64,000 bases of DNA from Actinomadura sp. HBU206391 (GTDB lineage: Bacteria; Actinomycetota; Actinomycetes; Streptosporangiales; Streptosporangiaceae), in the NCBI RefSeq assembly GCF_014323665.1, contig NZ_JABVEB010000018.1, positions 1-64,000 of the forward strand, in the 5' to 3' direction. Made by a program: the position numbers and the translations under genes. Within the stretch, counting starts at the first letter, position 1. Each line of letters starts with the position of its first letter. Below, one piece after another: positions 24,920-34,174 of this stretch. The notes under the pieces were generated by a model, which searched no databases, was not told the DNA's origin, and saw only the letters and a program-made list of their open reading frames with translations.

Positions 24920-25747
24920 TTGCGACTCGTACATTCCGGCAAGGTCCGTGACGTATACGCCGACGGGGACGACCTGATCCTCATCGCGTCCGACCGGGTG
25001 AGCGTGTACGACGTCATCCTGCCCACCGAGATCCCCGACAAGGGGAAGATCCTCACGCAACTCTCACTCTGGTGGTTCGAGCAGCTCGCCGACATCGTGC
25101 CGAACCACGTCGTGTCCGCGACCGACGTGCCGGAGGAATGGGCGGGCCGGGCCATCCGGTGCCGGCGGCTGGAGATGCTGCCCGTGGAGTGGATCGCTCG
25201 CGGCTACCTCGCCGGGCTCGGACTCCAGGAGTACGAGAAGCAGGGCACCGTCTCGGGCGTCGCGCTGCCACCCGGCCTGGTCGAAGCCTCCAGGCTGCCC
25301 GAGCCCATCTTCACACCGACGACCAAGGCCACCGAGGGCCACGACGAGTTCATCACCTTCGAGGACGTGGTCGCTCAGATCGGAGCGGGCACCGCCGACG
25401 AGCTGCGGCACGTGACGCTGGAGGTCTACCGGCGCGGCGCCGCTCTCGCGGCCGACCGCGGGATCATCATCGCCGACACCAAGCTGGAGTTCGGCCGGGC
25501 GCCGGACGGCGCCCTCGTGCTCGCCGACGAGGTGCTGACCCCGGACTCCTCGCGGTTCTGGCCCGCCGACGGGTGGGAGCCGGGGCGGCCCCAGCAGGGA
25601 CTCGACAAGCAGTTCGTCCGCGACTGGTCGGCGACGCTCGACTGGGACCGGACGCCGCCAGGACCGGAGATTCCGCCCGAGATCGTCGACGCCACCCGGC
25701 GCCGCTACGTCGAGGTGTACGAACGTCTCACCGGACGCCGCTGGTAG
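24920..25747 (+). CDS. purC: SAICAR synthetase (purine synthesis)
   Basis: Phosphoribosylaminoimidazole-succinocarboxamide synthase, 275 residues. It joins CAIR and aspartate using ATP in purine biosynthesis. Signatures are HSGKVRDVYADGDDLILIAS (nucleotide-binding strand turn), SDRVSVYDVILP, VEWIARGYLAGLG, FTPTTKATEGHDE, IIIADTKLEFGR and LADEVLTPDSSRFW. The start is a TTG at 24920 with AAGGAGA seven bases upstream; no ATG or GTG fits the conserved beginning. Other pur genes are not adjacent. The adenosine deaminase next door also belongs to purine metabolism. Confidence 0.95.
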   Translation: MRLVHSGKVRDVYADGDDLILIASDRVSVYDVILPTEIPDKGKILTQLSLWWFEQLADIVPNHVVSATDVPEEWAGRAIRCRRLEMLPVEWIARGYLAGLGLQEYEKQGTVSGVALPPGLVEASRLPEPIFTPTTKATEGHDEFITFEDVVAQIGAGTADELRHVTLEVYRRGAALAADRGIIIADTKLEFGRAPDGALVLADEVLTPDSSRFWPADGWEPGRPQQGLDKQFVRDWSATLDWDRTPPGPEIPPEIVDATRRRYVEVYERLTGRRW

Positions 25748-25803
25748 CCCCCTGTCACTGCGCGGCCCTCGCCGCGGCCGGGTGAACCTGCCATCATTCG
25801 CTG

Positions 25804-26799
25804 ATGCCCGCCGGTCGTGATCTCGCCCAGCTGCCCAAGGCCCACGTGCACCTGCACCTGGACGGCGCGATGCGCCGTGGCACCCTCGCCGAACTGGCCG
25901 AGGCGGCCGGCATCGAGGCCCCGCTGCCGCGCGGGTACGGGTCGTTCGCCGCGTTCATGGAGACGATCACTGCGGCGGCCCGGTGCCTGCGCACGGCCGC
26001 GGACACCGAACGCCTCGTCAGCGAGGTGGTCGAGGACGCCGGGCGGGCCGGTGCGGTGTGGGTGGAACCGTCGATGTGGCCGGGGCTGTTCGACGGCCGG
26101 CTCGGATCGGCCGCCGAGGCCGTCGACGTCGTGCTCGCCGCAGGGCACGACGCGGCACGGCGGCACGGTGTCGGATTCGGCCTGATCGTGGCGGCCAACC
26201 GCGACCGCGGGCCGGCTGAGGCGCTGGCCATGGCCCGGCTGGCGTCGTCCCGTGCGGTCGACGGCGTCGTCGGGTTCGGTCTCGACGGCGATGAGACGGC
26301 GGCTCCCGGATCCTGGTTCGCCGAGGCGTTCGCGGTCGCACGTGACGCCGGACTGCGGGTGGTGCCCCATGCCGGTGAGCTGGCCGGCCCCGAGTCGGTG
26401 CGGGAGGCGCTGGACGTCCTCGGCGTCGACCGGATCATGCACGGCGTCCGTGCGGCGGACGACCCCGAGCTGGTCGAGCGGCTGGCGGAGAGGGGCATCC
26501 CGCTCGACGTCTGCCCCACCAGCAATGTGATGCTGTCGGTCGTACCGTCCATGGATCGGCATCCGCTGCCCGCGTTGCTCGCCGCCGGTGTGCGGTGCAG
26601 CATCAACGCCGACGATCCGCTGCTGTTCGAGACCGACCTGTCGGCGGAGTACGAGATCGCGCGCACCGAACTCGGCCTGACCGACGTCCAGCTCGCCGCG
26701 GTCGCCGGCACCTCCCTGCGGCACAGCGGTGCGCCGCGCGACCTGGTGGACCGGGCGCTCTCGGGCATCGACGCCTGGCTGCGCGGGCCGATGGCCTGA
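25804..26799 (+). CDS. Adenosine deaminase family protein
   Basis: Amidohydrolase of 331 residues in the adenosine/adenine deaminase family. Metal-binding residues are in KAHVHLHLDGA (His-x-His), VPHAGEL (catalytic HAGE), MHGVRA and SINADDPLLF (the conserved Asp pair). CPTSNVMLSVV is the usual strand after the active-site His. It would deaminate adenosine or a related aminopurine to feed salvage. It lies 56 bp after purC in the same direction and may be co-transcribed. Whether adenosine or another adenine compound is the substrate cannot be told. Confidence 0.85.
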   Translation: MPAGRDLAQLPKAHVHLHLDGAMRRGTLAELAEAAGIEAPLPRGYGSFAAFMETITAAARCLRTAADTERLVSEVVEDAGRAGAVWVEPSMWPGLFDGRLGSAAEAVDVVLAAGHDAARRHGVGFGLIVAANRDRGPAEALAMARLASSRAVDGVVGFGLDGDETAAPGSWFAEAFAVARDAGLRVVPHAGELAGPESVREALDVLGVDRIMHGVRAADDPELVERLAERGIPLDVCPTSNVMLSVVPSMDRHPLPALLAAGVRCSINADDPLLFETDLSAEYEIARTELGLTDVQLAAVAGTSLRHSGAPRDLVDRALSGIDAWLRGPMA

Positions 26800-26911
26800 G
26801 GGGCGGATTTCCCGACACAGACCGTCTTCAGCCGGCATCTGGACGCCCTTTTTTGAGTCCGTTTGTCGGCGGTGGCTCACGATGGTCGTGACGGGGAGGC
26901 TTGCGGACGCG

Positions 26912-27523
26912 ATGACACACACCAGGCGTACAGACCCACTCGGAACACCCGGAAGGACAGGCGCGGCACGGTCCACCCTGCCTCTGCTGTACCAGAGCGG
27001 CGCGGAGCGCGCGCGGTTCGGCGAGATACGGCTGTTCTCGATCGCCCTCGCCCATCACGCCAGGGGCGAGAGCCGTCGGCTGCTCAACCGGATCCTGGCC
27101 GACTCGACCATCCTCTACAACCTGTACAAGAAACACCATCGCGTGGTCGGCGGGACGGTCTTCCACGAGCTGCGCCTGTTGTTCGACAGGCACGCCGAGG
27201 AGCAGCTCAAGGTGATCGATCTGGTCGGCGAACGGGTGCATCGGATCGGCGGGGTGGCGATCGCCGACCCTCGCCACGTGGCCGAACTCACCACGGTGCC
27301 GCGGCCGCCGGGCGGTGACGAGAAGGTCCCGGAGATGCTCGCCCGCCTGCTGGAGGCACACGAGATCGTCCTCGGGAAGGTCCGCGAGGCGATCGAGAAG
27401 GCCGCGGCGGGCCACGACGACGGCACCGCCGACCTGCTGATGGGCGAGGTGCTCAGGACCAACGAGCTCCAGGTCTGGTTCGTCGCCGAGCACCTGGTCA
27501 ACCTGTCGGCCGCCGAGGTCTGA
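26912..27523 (+). CDS. dps: Dps-like ferritin
   Basis: Dps-family protein of 203 residues, slightly long for the family (about 160-180) because of an N-terminal extension (MTHTRRTDPLGTPGRTG). The four-helix core shows YNLYKKHHRVVGGTVFHELR then LLFDRHAEEQLKVIDLVGER, which carry the His and Asp/Glu residues of the inter-subunit ferroxidase centre. VRTNELQVWF-like sequence forms the last helix. Dps proteins store iron and shield DNA under oxidative or starvation stress. The start at 26912 is not certain: GGGAGG lies 12-13 bases upstream, and an ATG at 26882 is also open. Confidence 0.82.
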   Translation: MTHTRRTDPLGTPGRTGAARSTLPLLYQSGAERARFGEIRLFSIALAHHARGESRRLLNRILADSTILYNLYKKHHRVVGGTVFHELRLLFDRHAEEQLKVIDLVGERVHRIGGVAIADPRHVAELTTVPRPPGGDEKVPEMLARLLEAHEIVLGKVREAIEKAAAGHDDGTADLLMGEVLRTNELQVWFVAEHLVNLSAAEV

Positions 27524-27688
27524 GGGCCGAGCCGCCGCCAGTGTTCCCGTACGCCCGTACGAATCATCGGGCCCGCGCACGGCACAGGCGTCACCTGCGC
27601 GGATCACGACCGGCTGGTTGAGGCCGTCTCGCCCCGGCGCACCGGAACAGGACGGCCCCTACCAGCCGCCTGCCATCCTCCGTGGCGG

Positions 27689-29224
27689 TCAGGCCTCCAG
27701 GCGGCCGTCGACGCGGCGCGGAAGCCCCAGCGGGTTGTCGTCGCGCAGGGATTCGGGAAGCAGCGCGGGCGGGGTGTCCTGGTGGGTCACCGGGCGCAGG
27801 AAGCGCTGCATCGCGGCCGTGCCCACCGACGTCGCCGTGGCGTCCGTCGAGGAGGGGTACGGCCCGCCGTGCTGCTGTGCCCAGGTGACGGCGACACCCG
27901 TCGGGTAACCGTTCCAGACCACGCGGCCGACCCGCTCGCCGAGCCGGGCTCCCGCGCCGGCCGCGACGTCGTCGGCGCCCGTACCCGTGTGCACCGTGCC
28001 GGTGAGACTGCCCGGCACCCTGTCGAGCGCCGACAGCAGATCGGCCTCGTCGGTGTAGGAGACCACCACCGTGACCGGTCCGAAGCACTCGTCCAGGAGC
28101 AGCTCGGCGGTCTTCTCGTCGGAGAGCACCGTGCTCGGCGCGGCGAGCACCCGGGCGCTAACGACGCGGTCCTCGCCGTCGGCGCCTGAGGCGACGACCC
28201 GTACGCCCGGCAGCGCCTCCCGCTGCGCCAGCCCGGAGCGGAACGCCGTGCGGATGCCGTCGGTCAGCATCGCGCCGGGGCCGACCTCGGTGACGCTCTG
28301 CGCCATGCGGTCGACGAGCCGGTCACCGGCCTCGCTCGCGGGCACGAAGACCAGGCCGGGCTTGGTGCAGAACTGCCCCACGCCGAGCGTGAACGAGCCG
28401 GCCAGGCCGACCGCGATGTCCTCGGTGCGCTCGGCGGCCGCCGCCGGGGTCACGACGACCGGGTTGAGGCTGCCGAGTTCACCGTAGAACGGGATCGGCT
28501 CCGGGCGGGACCGCGCGATGTCGAACAGCGCCCGCCCACCGCGGACCGAACCGGTGAAACCGACCGCCTTGACATGGGGGTCGGTCACCAGGGCGACGCC
28601 GGCCTCCTGGCCGTGCACGATCTGGATGACATCGGCGGGCAGCCCGGCCTTCTCGGCCGACGCGCGCATGATCCGCGCACACCGCTCGGACAGGTCCGGA
28701 TGGGCGGGGTGGGCCTTGACGACGACGGGACACCCGGCGGCGAGGGCGCTCGCGGTGTCACCCCCTGGCACGCTGAAGGCGAGCGGGAAGTTGCTCGCGC
28801 CGAACACGGCGACCACACCGAGGGGCACCAACATGCGACGCAGGTCCGGACGCGGCACCGGGCGCGCCGAGGGGTCGGCGTGGTCGATCGTGACGCCGAG
28901 CCACGAACCCTCTTCGAGCGCCTCGGCGAAGAGCCGGAACTGGAAGGCGGTACGGGCGAGCTCGCCGCGCAGCCGCGGCTCTCCGAGCGCCGACTCGGCG
29001 TCCGCCACCTCCACCAGTTCGTCGCCCGCGTCCTCGAGCCCGGCCGCCAGCTCCCGCAACAGAGCCGCACGGCCCGGTATCCCCGCCGCGTCGAGCGCGG
29101 CACGGGTCGCGTCGGCCGCGCGGCAGGCATCCGCCACTTCGGCCGCGGTCGCCTCGACGGCGACCGCGACTGCATCACGGCGCTCTCCGGTGCGCGCGTC
29201 GACGCTCCAGACCGGTTCGCTCAT
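27689..29224 (-). CDS. 2-oxoglutarate semialdehyde dehydrogenase
   Basis: NAD(P)-dependent aldehyde dehydrogenase of 511 residues, of the group that oxidises 2,5-dioxovalerate (2-oxoglutarate semialdehyde) to 2-oxoglutarate. VAVFGASNFPLAFSVPGGDT and GCPVVVKAHPAHPDLSE are the cofactor-binding segments, ELGSLNPVVV carries the general-base Glu, and VGQFCTKPGLV the catalytic Cys. The spacing and GGDTASALAAG are typical of this subgroup. The ATG at 29224 has GGAGG upstream. It would complete the uronate route begun by KdgD at 40.4-41.3 kb, though it is 11 kb away in a separate unit. Confidence 0.88.
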   Translation of the reverse strand: MSEPVWSVDARTGERRDAVAVAVEATAAEVADACRAADATRAALDAAGIPGRAALLRELAAGLEDAGDELVEVADAESALGEPRLRGELARTAFQFRLFAEALEEGSWLGVTIDHADPSARPVPRPDLRRMLVPLGVVAVFGASNFPLAFSVPGGDTASALAAGCPVVVKAHPAHPDLSERCARIMRASAEKAGLPADVIQIVHGQEAGVALVTDPHVKAVGFTGSVRGGRALFDIARSRPEPIPFYGELGSLNPVVVTPAAAAERTEDIAVGLAGSFTLGVGQFCTKPGLVFVPASEAGDRLVDRMAQSVTEVGPGAMLTDGIRTAFRSGLAQREALPGVRVVASGADGEDRVVSARVLAAPSTVLSDEKTAELLLDECFGPVTVVVSYTDEADLLSALDRVPGSLTGTVHTGTGADDVAAGAGARLGERVGRVVWNGYPTGVAVTWAQQHGGPYPSSTDATATSVGTAAMQRFLRPVTHQDTPPALLPESLRDDNPLGLPRRVDGRLEA

Positions 29225-29255
29225 GAGATCAACCTCCAGGTAATGAGATTCGATT

Positions 29256-30488
29256 ATGGACACTCACCGTGAAAGTGAACAAACTCGCCCCAGTTCCGAG
29301 GAGCACGGTTCCATTGGGCACGGTTCTGTAAATCACAGCTCCATGGGCGGTTTCGGCGGCCTGGTCGAGCTGGCCGGGCGGCGGCGCGCCCTGTGGCCGG
29401 CCCCGGACGCCGGTCTCCGCCGCCGATTGGACGACGTGCTCGGCATGCCGCCGCTCGGCGAGCATCCCACGGACGTGCGCCGCGAGCGGAGCTGGACCGC
29501 GGACGGCCTGGCCGGTGAAGAACTGTCGTGGTCGGTGGGCTTCGGCCCGCGTACGCACGCATGGATCATCAAGCCCGAGGAATCCGCAGGCCCCATGCCG
29601 GGCGTCCTCGCGCTGCACTGCCACGCGGGGATGAAGCGCTGGGGCAAGGAGAAGATCGCTGATGGCCCCGATGAGGTGCCTGCCGAGATCCGCGCGCTGC
29701 GCAGCGACATCTACGGCGGCCGCGCGTTCGCGAACGATCTCGCCCGCCGAGGCTTCGTGGTGCTGTGCCACGACGCCCTCCTGTGGGGCGCCCGGCGCTT
29801 TCCGCTCTCCGCGATGCCGGACCGGGTGCGCCGTCTCTCCGACGACCTACGGGAGCTGGCGGAACGGCGCGGTGAGCCGATCGGGGACGAGCGGCACTAC
29901 GACATGGCCGCCCACCACCACGAACCGGTGATCGCGAAGTACTGCAATCTGCTGGGCACGTCGATCCTGGGGCTGGTCGCCCGTGAGGACCTGATCGCCC
30001 TGCGTCTCCTGGGCGCGCGCCCGGACGTGCTTCCGGGGGCGATCGGCTGCGCCGGGCTGTCCGGCGGCGGCCTGCGCGCCGGGCTGCTGCACGCCCTGTC
30101 CGACGACGTGCGCGCCGCCGTGGTGGTGGCGATGCTGTCGAGCTTTCCCGACATGCTCGACGATCACGTCGACAGGCACTCCTGGCTGTCATGGCCGCCG
30201 GGGATCGGGACCGTGGCCGACTGGCCGGACGTCCTCGGGCTGCGCGCGCCCTCTCCGCTGCTGGCGATGTTCTGTGCGGCCGATCGGCTGTTCCCGCTCA
30301 CCGGCATGCGCCGCGCTGACGCCCGGTTGCGCGAGCGGTACGCGGCGGCCGGGCGGCCGGAGGCGTACACCGGCCGGTTCCACTCCGGGGGGCACGCCTT
30401 CGACCGGCCGATGCAGGACGAGGCCTTCACCTGGCTCGCCCGAACGCTGTTCACTCCCCGTTCTTTTGGAGCTCCTCCATCTTCTTAA
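29256..30488 (+). CDS. Alpha/beta hydrolase (dienelactone-hydrolase-like)
   Basis: Alpha/beta hydrolase of up to 410 residues. The nucleophile elbow is IGCAGLSGGGLRAGLLHAL, the acid residue is probably the Asp in LLAMFCAADRLFPLTGM, and the catalytic His in FHSGGHAFDRPMQDE. GVLALHCHAGMKRWGKEK provides the oxyanion strand. This layout fits the large dienelactone hydrolase/acetylxylan-esterase-like group. No signal peptide is seen, so it is cytoplasmic. The start is uncertain: 29256 leaves only 31 bp to the divergent dehydrogenase gene, while an internal ATG at 29343 would leave room for promoters. Its 3' end overlaps the convergent neighbour by 38 bp. A deacylating role on imported glycans is inferred. 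Confidence 0.75.
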   Translation: MDTHRESEQTRPSSEEHGSIGHGSVNHSSMGGFGGLVELAGRRRALWPAPDAGLRRRLDDVLGMPPLGEHPTDVRRERSWTADGLAGEELSWSVGFGPRTHAWIIKPEESAGPMPGVLALHCHAGMKRWGKEKIADGPDEVPAEIRALRSDIYGGRAFANDLARRGFVVLCHDALLWGARRFPLSAMPDRVRRLSDDLRELAERRGEPIGDERHYDMAAHHHEPVIAKYCNLLGTSILGLVAREDLIALRLLGARPDVLPGAIGCAGLSGGGLRAGLLHALSDDVRAAVVVAMLSSFPDMLDDHVDRHSWLSWPPGIGTVADWPDVLGLRAPSPLLAMFCAADRLFPLTGMRRADARLRERYAAAGRPEAYTGRFHSGGHAFDRPMQDEAFTWLARTLFTPRSFGAPPSS

Positions 30489-31185
30489 TGAACTCGTCCA
30501 CGTTCTGAGAACCATTCCCATTGCGATCGAGGGTATATATTCGCAGGGTCGGATCGTACCCTGATGGGGTTCCTACGGTCAGTGCGATGTCATGGTCTTC
30601 GGCCCATTTCCTTGCCGCCCGGGCACGCTCTTCCGCTTTTGTCCGCTTGTAGTACCAGGCCCAGGTGCCAATGCACTTGGTATTGACGAAGACAAGAGAG
30701 CACTCCACGTAGTTGACGCCCAGCTTCGCCACCCGTTGGCCCTGCTGCAGGGGCGTGAGCGGGGGCGGTGCCTTGGGTGATGGGGTGACGGGCAAGGGTG
30801 TGGGATCGGCCTTCTGACCCGGTTTCCCGGGTTGGGTCTCCCAGGTCGGTGAGGGCGCTGGGCTGACGCGTGGCGTGAGCTTCGGCCAGGGCTTCTCCGG
30901 GAGCTTCCGCTTGGGCTGCTGCGGCTTGCCGGTGGCGCAGTCCTGCTGGCCGACGCGGCAGACGGCGGCCACGATGCCGGCCTCGACGCTGCGTCCGATA
31001 CCGCTGACGCTGATGGCGCCCGCGATCACCGCCACCAGCAGTACGGCCGCTATATATGAGATCGCGCCTTCGCCGACGTCGCCATTATGGCCCCGCGACT
31101 GCCGGCGAACGTATGTGCGCTGCTCAGTTTCCACTTGCCCAAGGTATGCTGCTTCAGGTGCGAGCGCTTGAAGCCGGAGGCCCAT
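30451..31185 (-). CDS. Small anchored protein, paralogue A
   Basis: Protein of about 244 residues from the ATG at 31185. After a basic lead comes GEGAISYIAAVLLVAVIAGA, one hydrophobic segment, then VCRVGQQDC with a Cys pair, a Pro/Lys-rich linker of some 70 residues, and a compact C-terminal domain (VECSLVFVNTKCIGTWAWYY ... LRIYTLDRNG ... VDEFIKKMEELQ). The gene at 46834-47496 has the same plan and a similar tail. The GEG-x-SY anchor occurs in many Streptosporangiales membrane proteins with variable C-terminal domains, as I recall. Function is unknown. The open frame runs upstream to 31446, but that part looks non-coding. Confidence 0.65.
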   Translation of the reverse strand: MGLRLQALAPEAAYLGQVETEQRTYVRRQSRGHNGDVGEGAISYIAAVLLVAVIAGAISVSGIGRSVEAGIVAAVCRVGQQDCATGKPQQPKRKLPEKPWPKLTPRVSPAPSPTWETQPGKPGQKADPTPLPVTPSPKAPPPLTPLQQGQRVAKLGVNYVECSLVFVNTKCIGTWAWYYKRTKAEERARAARKWAEDHDIALTVGTPSGYDPTLRIYTLDRNGNGSQNVDEFIKKMEELQKNGE

Positions 31186-31294
31186 CCTGAGCCCAGTTCC
31201 TGGACCCAGCGACCGGGTCCGTTCGATGGGTCTAGACGCGGAGTGGCCGGCTTGGAGATTGTGCGGCGGCGTCCCATTGGCGGTTCGCCGAAGC

Positions 31295-31338
31295 TTAGAC
31301 GGGCCGCCCGATGGGGGTCCGAATCCCATGCGGTCTAA
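31295..31338. other. Structured three-way-junction-like element
   Basis: TTAGAC (31295-31300) pairs with GTCTAA (31333-31338). Between them sit two hairpins: CGGGC/GCCCG (31300-31310, tight) and ATGGG/CCCAT (31311-31315 with 31325-31329, 9-base loop). The element lies in the 211-bp gap between the paralogue A start (31185) and the Gfo/Idh stop (31397). It could be a terminator of the minus-strand operon or a structured leader. Confidence 0.4.
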
Positions 31339-31396
31339 ATGGACCCGAGTTGGTGCATGGGTGCCGCCGAACCGAGAGTCGGCCGATGCTGCGAGG

Positions 31397-32722
31397 TCAT
31401 GGACGTGGTGAGCCGTTTCGGCGGAGATCGTCGATTTCGATCGCATGGCCGGTGGTGAAGGACCGGTTGGCGGCCAGGCCGGTGAGCAGCGCGTTCACCC
31501 CGTCCGCCGGGGTGGCGATCATGGCGTGGCCGGATGCCGCGGGATCGAAGAGCGCCGCGAGCATCCGGGCGTCACCCCCGCCGTGCCCCTCGTGGGTGTG
31601 GTCCACCTCCACGTCCTCCGGTGGAGCCCACAGCGGGCGCAGCCGCAGTGTGGCCGCCCCGGAGTCCGGTGCCTGCGCGACGCCGTGCAGGACCCTGCCC
31701 TCGGGGGCCTGGTCCGGCGCCGCCCAGGTCGACTCCTCCACCTCGAGCTCCAGCCGGCCACGGGTGCCGTTGAAGGCGACGCGGTAGCCCTCCCATGGGG
31801 AGTACGCGGTCAGGTGGTAGGTCATGGTCGCGCCGGACGCGTAGGTGACCAGCACCGCCATGTCGTCCTCGATCGAGATGCCGTCGCCGAACACGTTACG
31901 GTCGCGGACGTAGCCGCTGTCGGCCTCGGCATCGAGGTAGAGCGCGCGCAACTCCGGATCGCCGGCCAGTCGTAGTGCGAAGGGGTCGCCGTCGGCAGCG
32001 GTCTCTCCGTGCGCCCGGTCGTAGTCCCGGCGCAGCCCGCTTCGCGCGCCGTTGGCCGACCCGTAGAAGGCGAGCCTGCCGACCCCGTACACCGTGACGG
32101 GTACGGTGCCGAGCCACCAGTTGACCAGGTCGAAGTGGTGGCCCGACTTGTGCACCATCAGGCCGCCGCTGCTCGCCCGGTCACGGTGCCACCGGCGGAA
32201 GTAGTCGGCGCCGTGCCGCACGTCGAGCAGCCACTCGAAGTGGACGGACAGCACGTCTCCGATCCGTCCCGCCGCGAGCAGGTCGCGGGTCGCGGAGTGC
32301 AGCGGGTTGAACCGGTAGTTGAACGCCACGGACAGATCGCCGCCGGTCTCCGACACCGTGTCGAGCACCCGCCGGGCCTGCTCGGCAGTGGTGACCATCG
32401 GCTTCTCCGTGACCACCCGGCACCCGGCGCGCAGTGCCGCCACGATGTGGCCCTCGTGCAGGGCGTCGACCGTGCACACGACCGCGGTGTCGACGCGTTC
32501 CTCGCGCAGCATCCGGTCGACGTCGCCCGGATGCCAGGTCGCCGCGGCCGGCCGGTCGCACTCCTCGGTGAGGATCCGGTTGTGCACGGCCATCCAGGTC
32601 GGGCTGACGTCGCTCAGCGCCACGACGGATGTGCCGTCCCGGGTGCCGAGGGCACGGGTGTACATCCGGGCCCTCGACCCGGTCCCGATGATCGCTACCC
32701 GCCGTGGTCGCTGTGCCGACAC
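31397..32722 (-). CDS. Gfo/Idh/MocA oxidoreductase, last gene of pectin locus
   Basis: Oxidoreductase of 441 residues. RRVAIIGTGSRARMYTRAL is the Rossmann motif; VDTAVVCTVDALHEGHIVAA and CRVVTEKPMVTTAEQARRVL (EKP motif) follow. The C-terminal domain has SGGLMVHKSGHHFDLVNWWL, with KSGHHFD holding the likely catalytic residues. The GTG at 32722 is chosen because GGAGGA lies eight bases before it; an ATG at 32746 is possible. It is longer than the other two Gfo/Idh genes here, with an insert near ESTWAAPDQAPEGRV. Located after the pectate lyase gene, it probably acts on a pectin-derived sugar; the substrate is unknown. Confidence 0.85.
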   Translation of the reverse strand: MSAQRPRRVAIIGTGSRARMYTRALGTRDGTSVVALSDVSPTWMAVHNRILTEECDRPAAATWHPGDVDRMLREERVDTAVVCTVDALHEGHIVAALRAGCRVVTEKPMVTTAEQARRVLDTVSETGGDLSVAFNYRFNPLHSATRDLLAAGRIGDVLSVHFEWLLDVRHGADYFRRWHRDRASSGGLMVHKSGHHFDLVNWWLGTVPVTVYGVGRLAFYGSANGARSGLRRDYDRAHGETAADGDPFALRLAGDPELRALYLDAEADSGYVRDRNVFGDGISIEDDMAVLVTYASGATMTYHLTAYSPWEGYRVAFNGTRGRLELEVEESTWAAPDQAPEGRVLHGVAQAPDSGAATLRLRPLWAPPEDVEVDHTHEGHGGGDARMLAALFDPAASGHAMIATPADGVNALLTGLAANRSFTTGHAIEIDDLRRNGSPRP

Positions 32723-32796
32723 GCGTACGTCCTCCAGAACCGTCATTTCGAGCCGGGATCTCTGGCCGGGATCTCTGGCCGGGCCGGGCGCCGGCG

Positions 32797-34131
32797 TCAG
32801 CCGCCGGAGCCGGCGAGCGCGATCCGGCCTGGACGGCTGAGACGGTCGGCTCCGGCCGCCGCCCTGACCAGGCGCGGTACGTCCCGAGACCGGTGCACGG
32901 CCCTTCGCCGCGTCGGCGTCCAGCCGACGTCGGGGGACAGGTCGGGGTCGTAGGCCGCATTGTAGGCCGCGAGCAGGTCGGTGGATGCGCCGTCGACCCT
33001 GTTGTCCGCCGCGTGGATCGCGGTGCCCTTCCAGTACTCGATGACGTCGGCCGGGTCGATGTCGGCGGGCAGCGTGAAGGCGTTGTGCTCGGCCACGATG
33101 GCCGACTGGACGCCCACGCCCCAGCTGTAGAGGTAGGGCTCGCCCGAGCTCTCGGCGTAGTGGTTGTTGTAGACGTCCACCTGGCCGAACCGGACACGCG
33201 GCGTCCGCTGCCCCATCTTCGTGAACAGATTGTGGTGGAGGGTGACGCGGAGCTTGCGCGTGTCGAGCGTGGAGGAGTCGCTGTGCCCGATCAGCATGAC
33301 CTTGTCGTGGTCGGTGAACCGGTTCCACGACACCGTCACGAGGTCGGAGCCGTGAGTGATGTCGAGCAGGCCGTCGTGCACCTGGTAGACGCGGCCGAAG
33401 TGCGTCGGCTGCTCGCTGTCGGGCATGTCGCCGTCGTTCAGCGTGTTGTGGTCGATCCACACGTGTGTGGCGCCGTACAGCGAGATCGGGTCGTACTCGG
33501 CGTTCCACTCGCCGAACTCGCCGTCGTTCGGATCCCAGGCGGGGAAGCAGTCGAAGGCGTTCTGGAACTCGATCCCCCGCACGATGACGTTGTCGACGTC
33601 GCGCAGGACAAGGTTGGCGCCCTTGATGCGGGCGCCCTCGAGCCCGACGATCGTGGTGTTGGCGCCGACCGGGATCTCGACCCGCTCCTTCTGCCGCAGC
33701 GCCGACGCCTTGCGCGCCTCCTCGAGCGGCCCGGACGGGTCGACCCTGCCCCAGGTGGCCGGGTCGTAGGCGGTGAGGAAGGCCGGCAGGCTGTAGCCGC
33801 CGGTCGCGTAGTCGTCGCAGGTCAGCCGCTTGTTCCTGGAGTCGACGTTGCCGTCGATCGTGCCCTTGACATAAACGATCTTCGGGAGGTCGCCGGTCAC
33901 GGCGGCGGCGAGCTGGTCTCTGGTCCGCACGACGCGCACCTGACCGGGGCGGGCGGTCGAGCCGCCGGTGGTGCCGGTGGAGTAAGAGGCCCAGCCGTCT
34001 TTGGCGGCGAGGGTCTGCCGGCCGGGGTCGGGGAGGTGCCGCTGCGGCTGTGCCGAGACGTGGCCGGTCATGCCGGTCAGCGCCGCCGCGGCGCAGACCG
34101 CGGACAGGGCGAAGGACGATCGTCTGCGCAT
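32797..34131 (-). CDS. Secreted pectate lyase, PL1 family
   Basis: Polysaccharide lyase family 1 enzyme of 444 residues that would cleave polygalacturonate by beta-elimination, using calcium. A signal peptide (SFALSAVCAAAALTG, cleavage near HVSA-QPQ) indicates export. The right-handed beta-helix shows NTTIVGLEGARIKGANLVLR, NVIVRGIEFQNAF, THVWIDHNTLNDGD, DGLLDITHGSDLVTVSWNRF, DHDKVMLIGHSD and the conserved RVRFGQVDVYNNHY, where the first Arg is the expected catalytic base. No carbohydrate-binding module is attached. It follows the binding-protein gene after a very stable hairpin, so its expression may be set lower. Confidence 0.92.
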   Translation of the reverse strand: MRRRSSFALSAVCAAAALTGMTGHVSAQPQRHLPDPGRQTLAAKDGWASYSTGTTGGSTARPGQVRVVRTRDQLAAAVTGDLPKIVYVKGTIDGNVDSRNKRLTCDDYATGGYSLPAFLTAYDPATWGRVDPSGPLEEARKASALRQKERVEIPVGANTTIVGLEGARIKGANLVLRDVDNVIVRGIEFQNAFDCFPAWDPNDGEFGEWNAEYDPISLYGATHVWIDHNTLNDGDMPDSEQPTHFGRVYQVHDGLLDITHGSDLVTVSWNRFTDHDKVMLIGHSDSSTLDTRKLRVTLHHNLFTKMGQRTPRVRFGQVDVYNNHYAESSGEPYLYSWGVGVQSAIVAEHNAFTLPADIDPADVIEYWKGTAIHAADNRVDGASTDLLAAYNAAYDPDLSPDVGWTPTRRRAVHRSRDVPRLVRAAAGADRLSRPGRIALAGSGG

Positions 34132-34174
34132 GTCTGTTCCTTGGGGTGAGGGGTCCTTCCGGTTCCGGGCTGGG

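Noticed and set aside
27591-28088. Minus-strand frame of 165 codons near the aldehyde dehydrogenase end
   Set aside because: It is out of frame with the dehydrogenase, which has the catalytic Cys and Glu motifs; this one is Arg/Gly-rich with no domain.
31305-31335. tRNA-like T-arm (GGTCCGAATCCC)
   Set aside because: No acceptor stem, D-arm or anticodon arm can be built around it; the loop and stem lengths do not fit a tRNA.
32723-33508. Extension of the last Gfo/Idh frame upstream to 33508
   Set aside because: It overlaps the pectate lyase gene out of frame; a GTG with a good ribosome binding site fixes the start at 32722.
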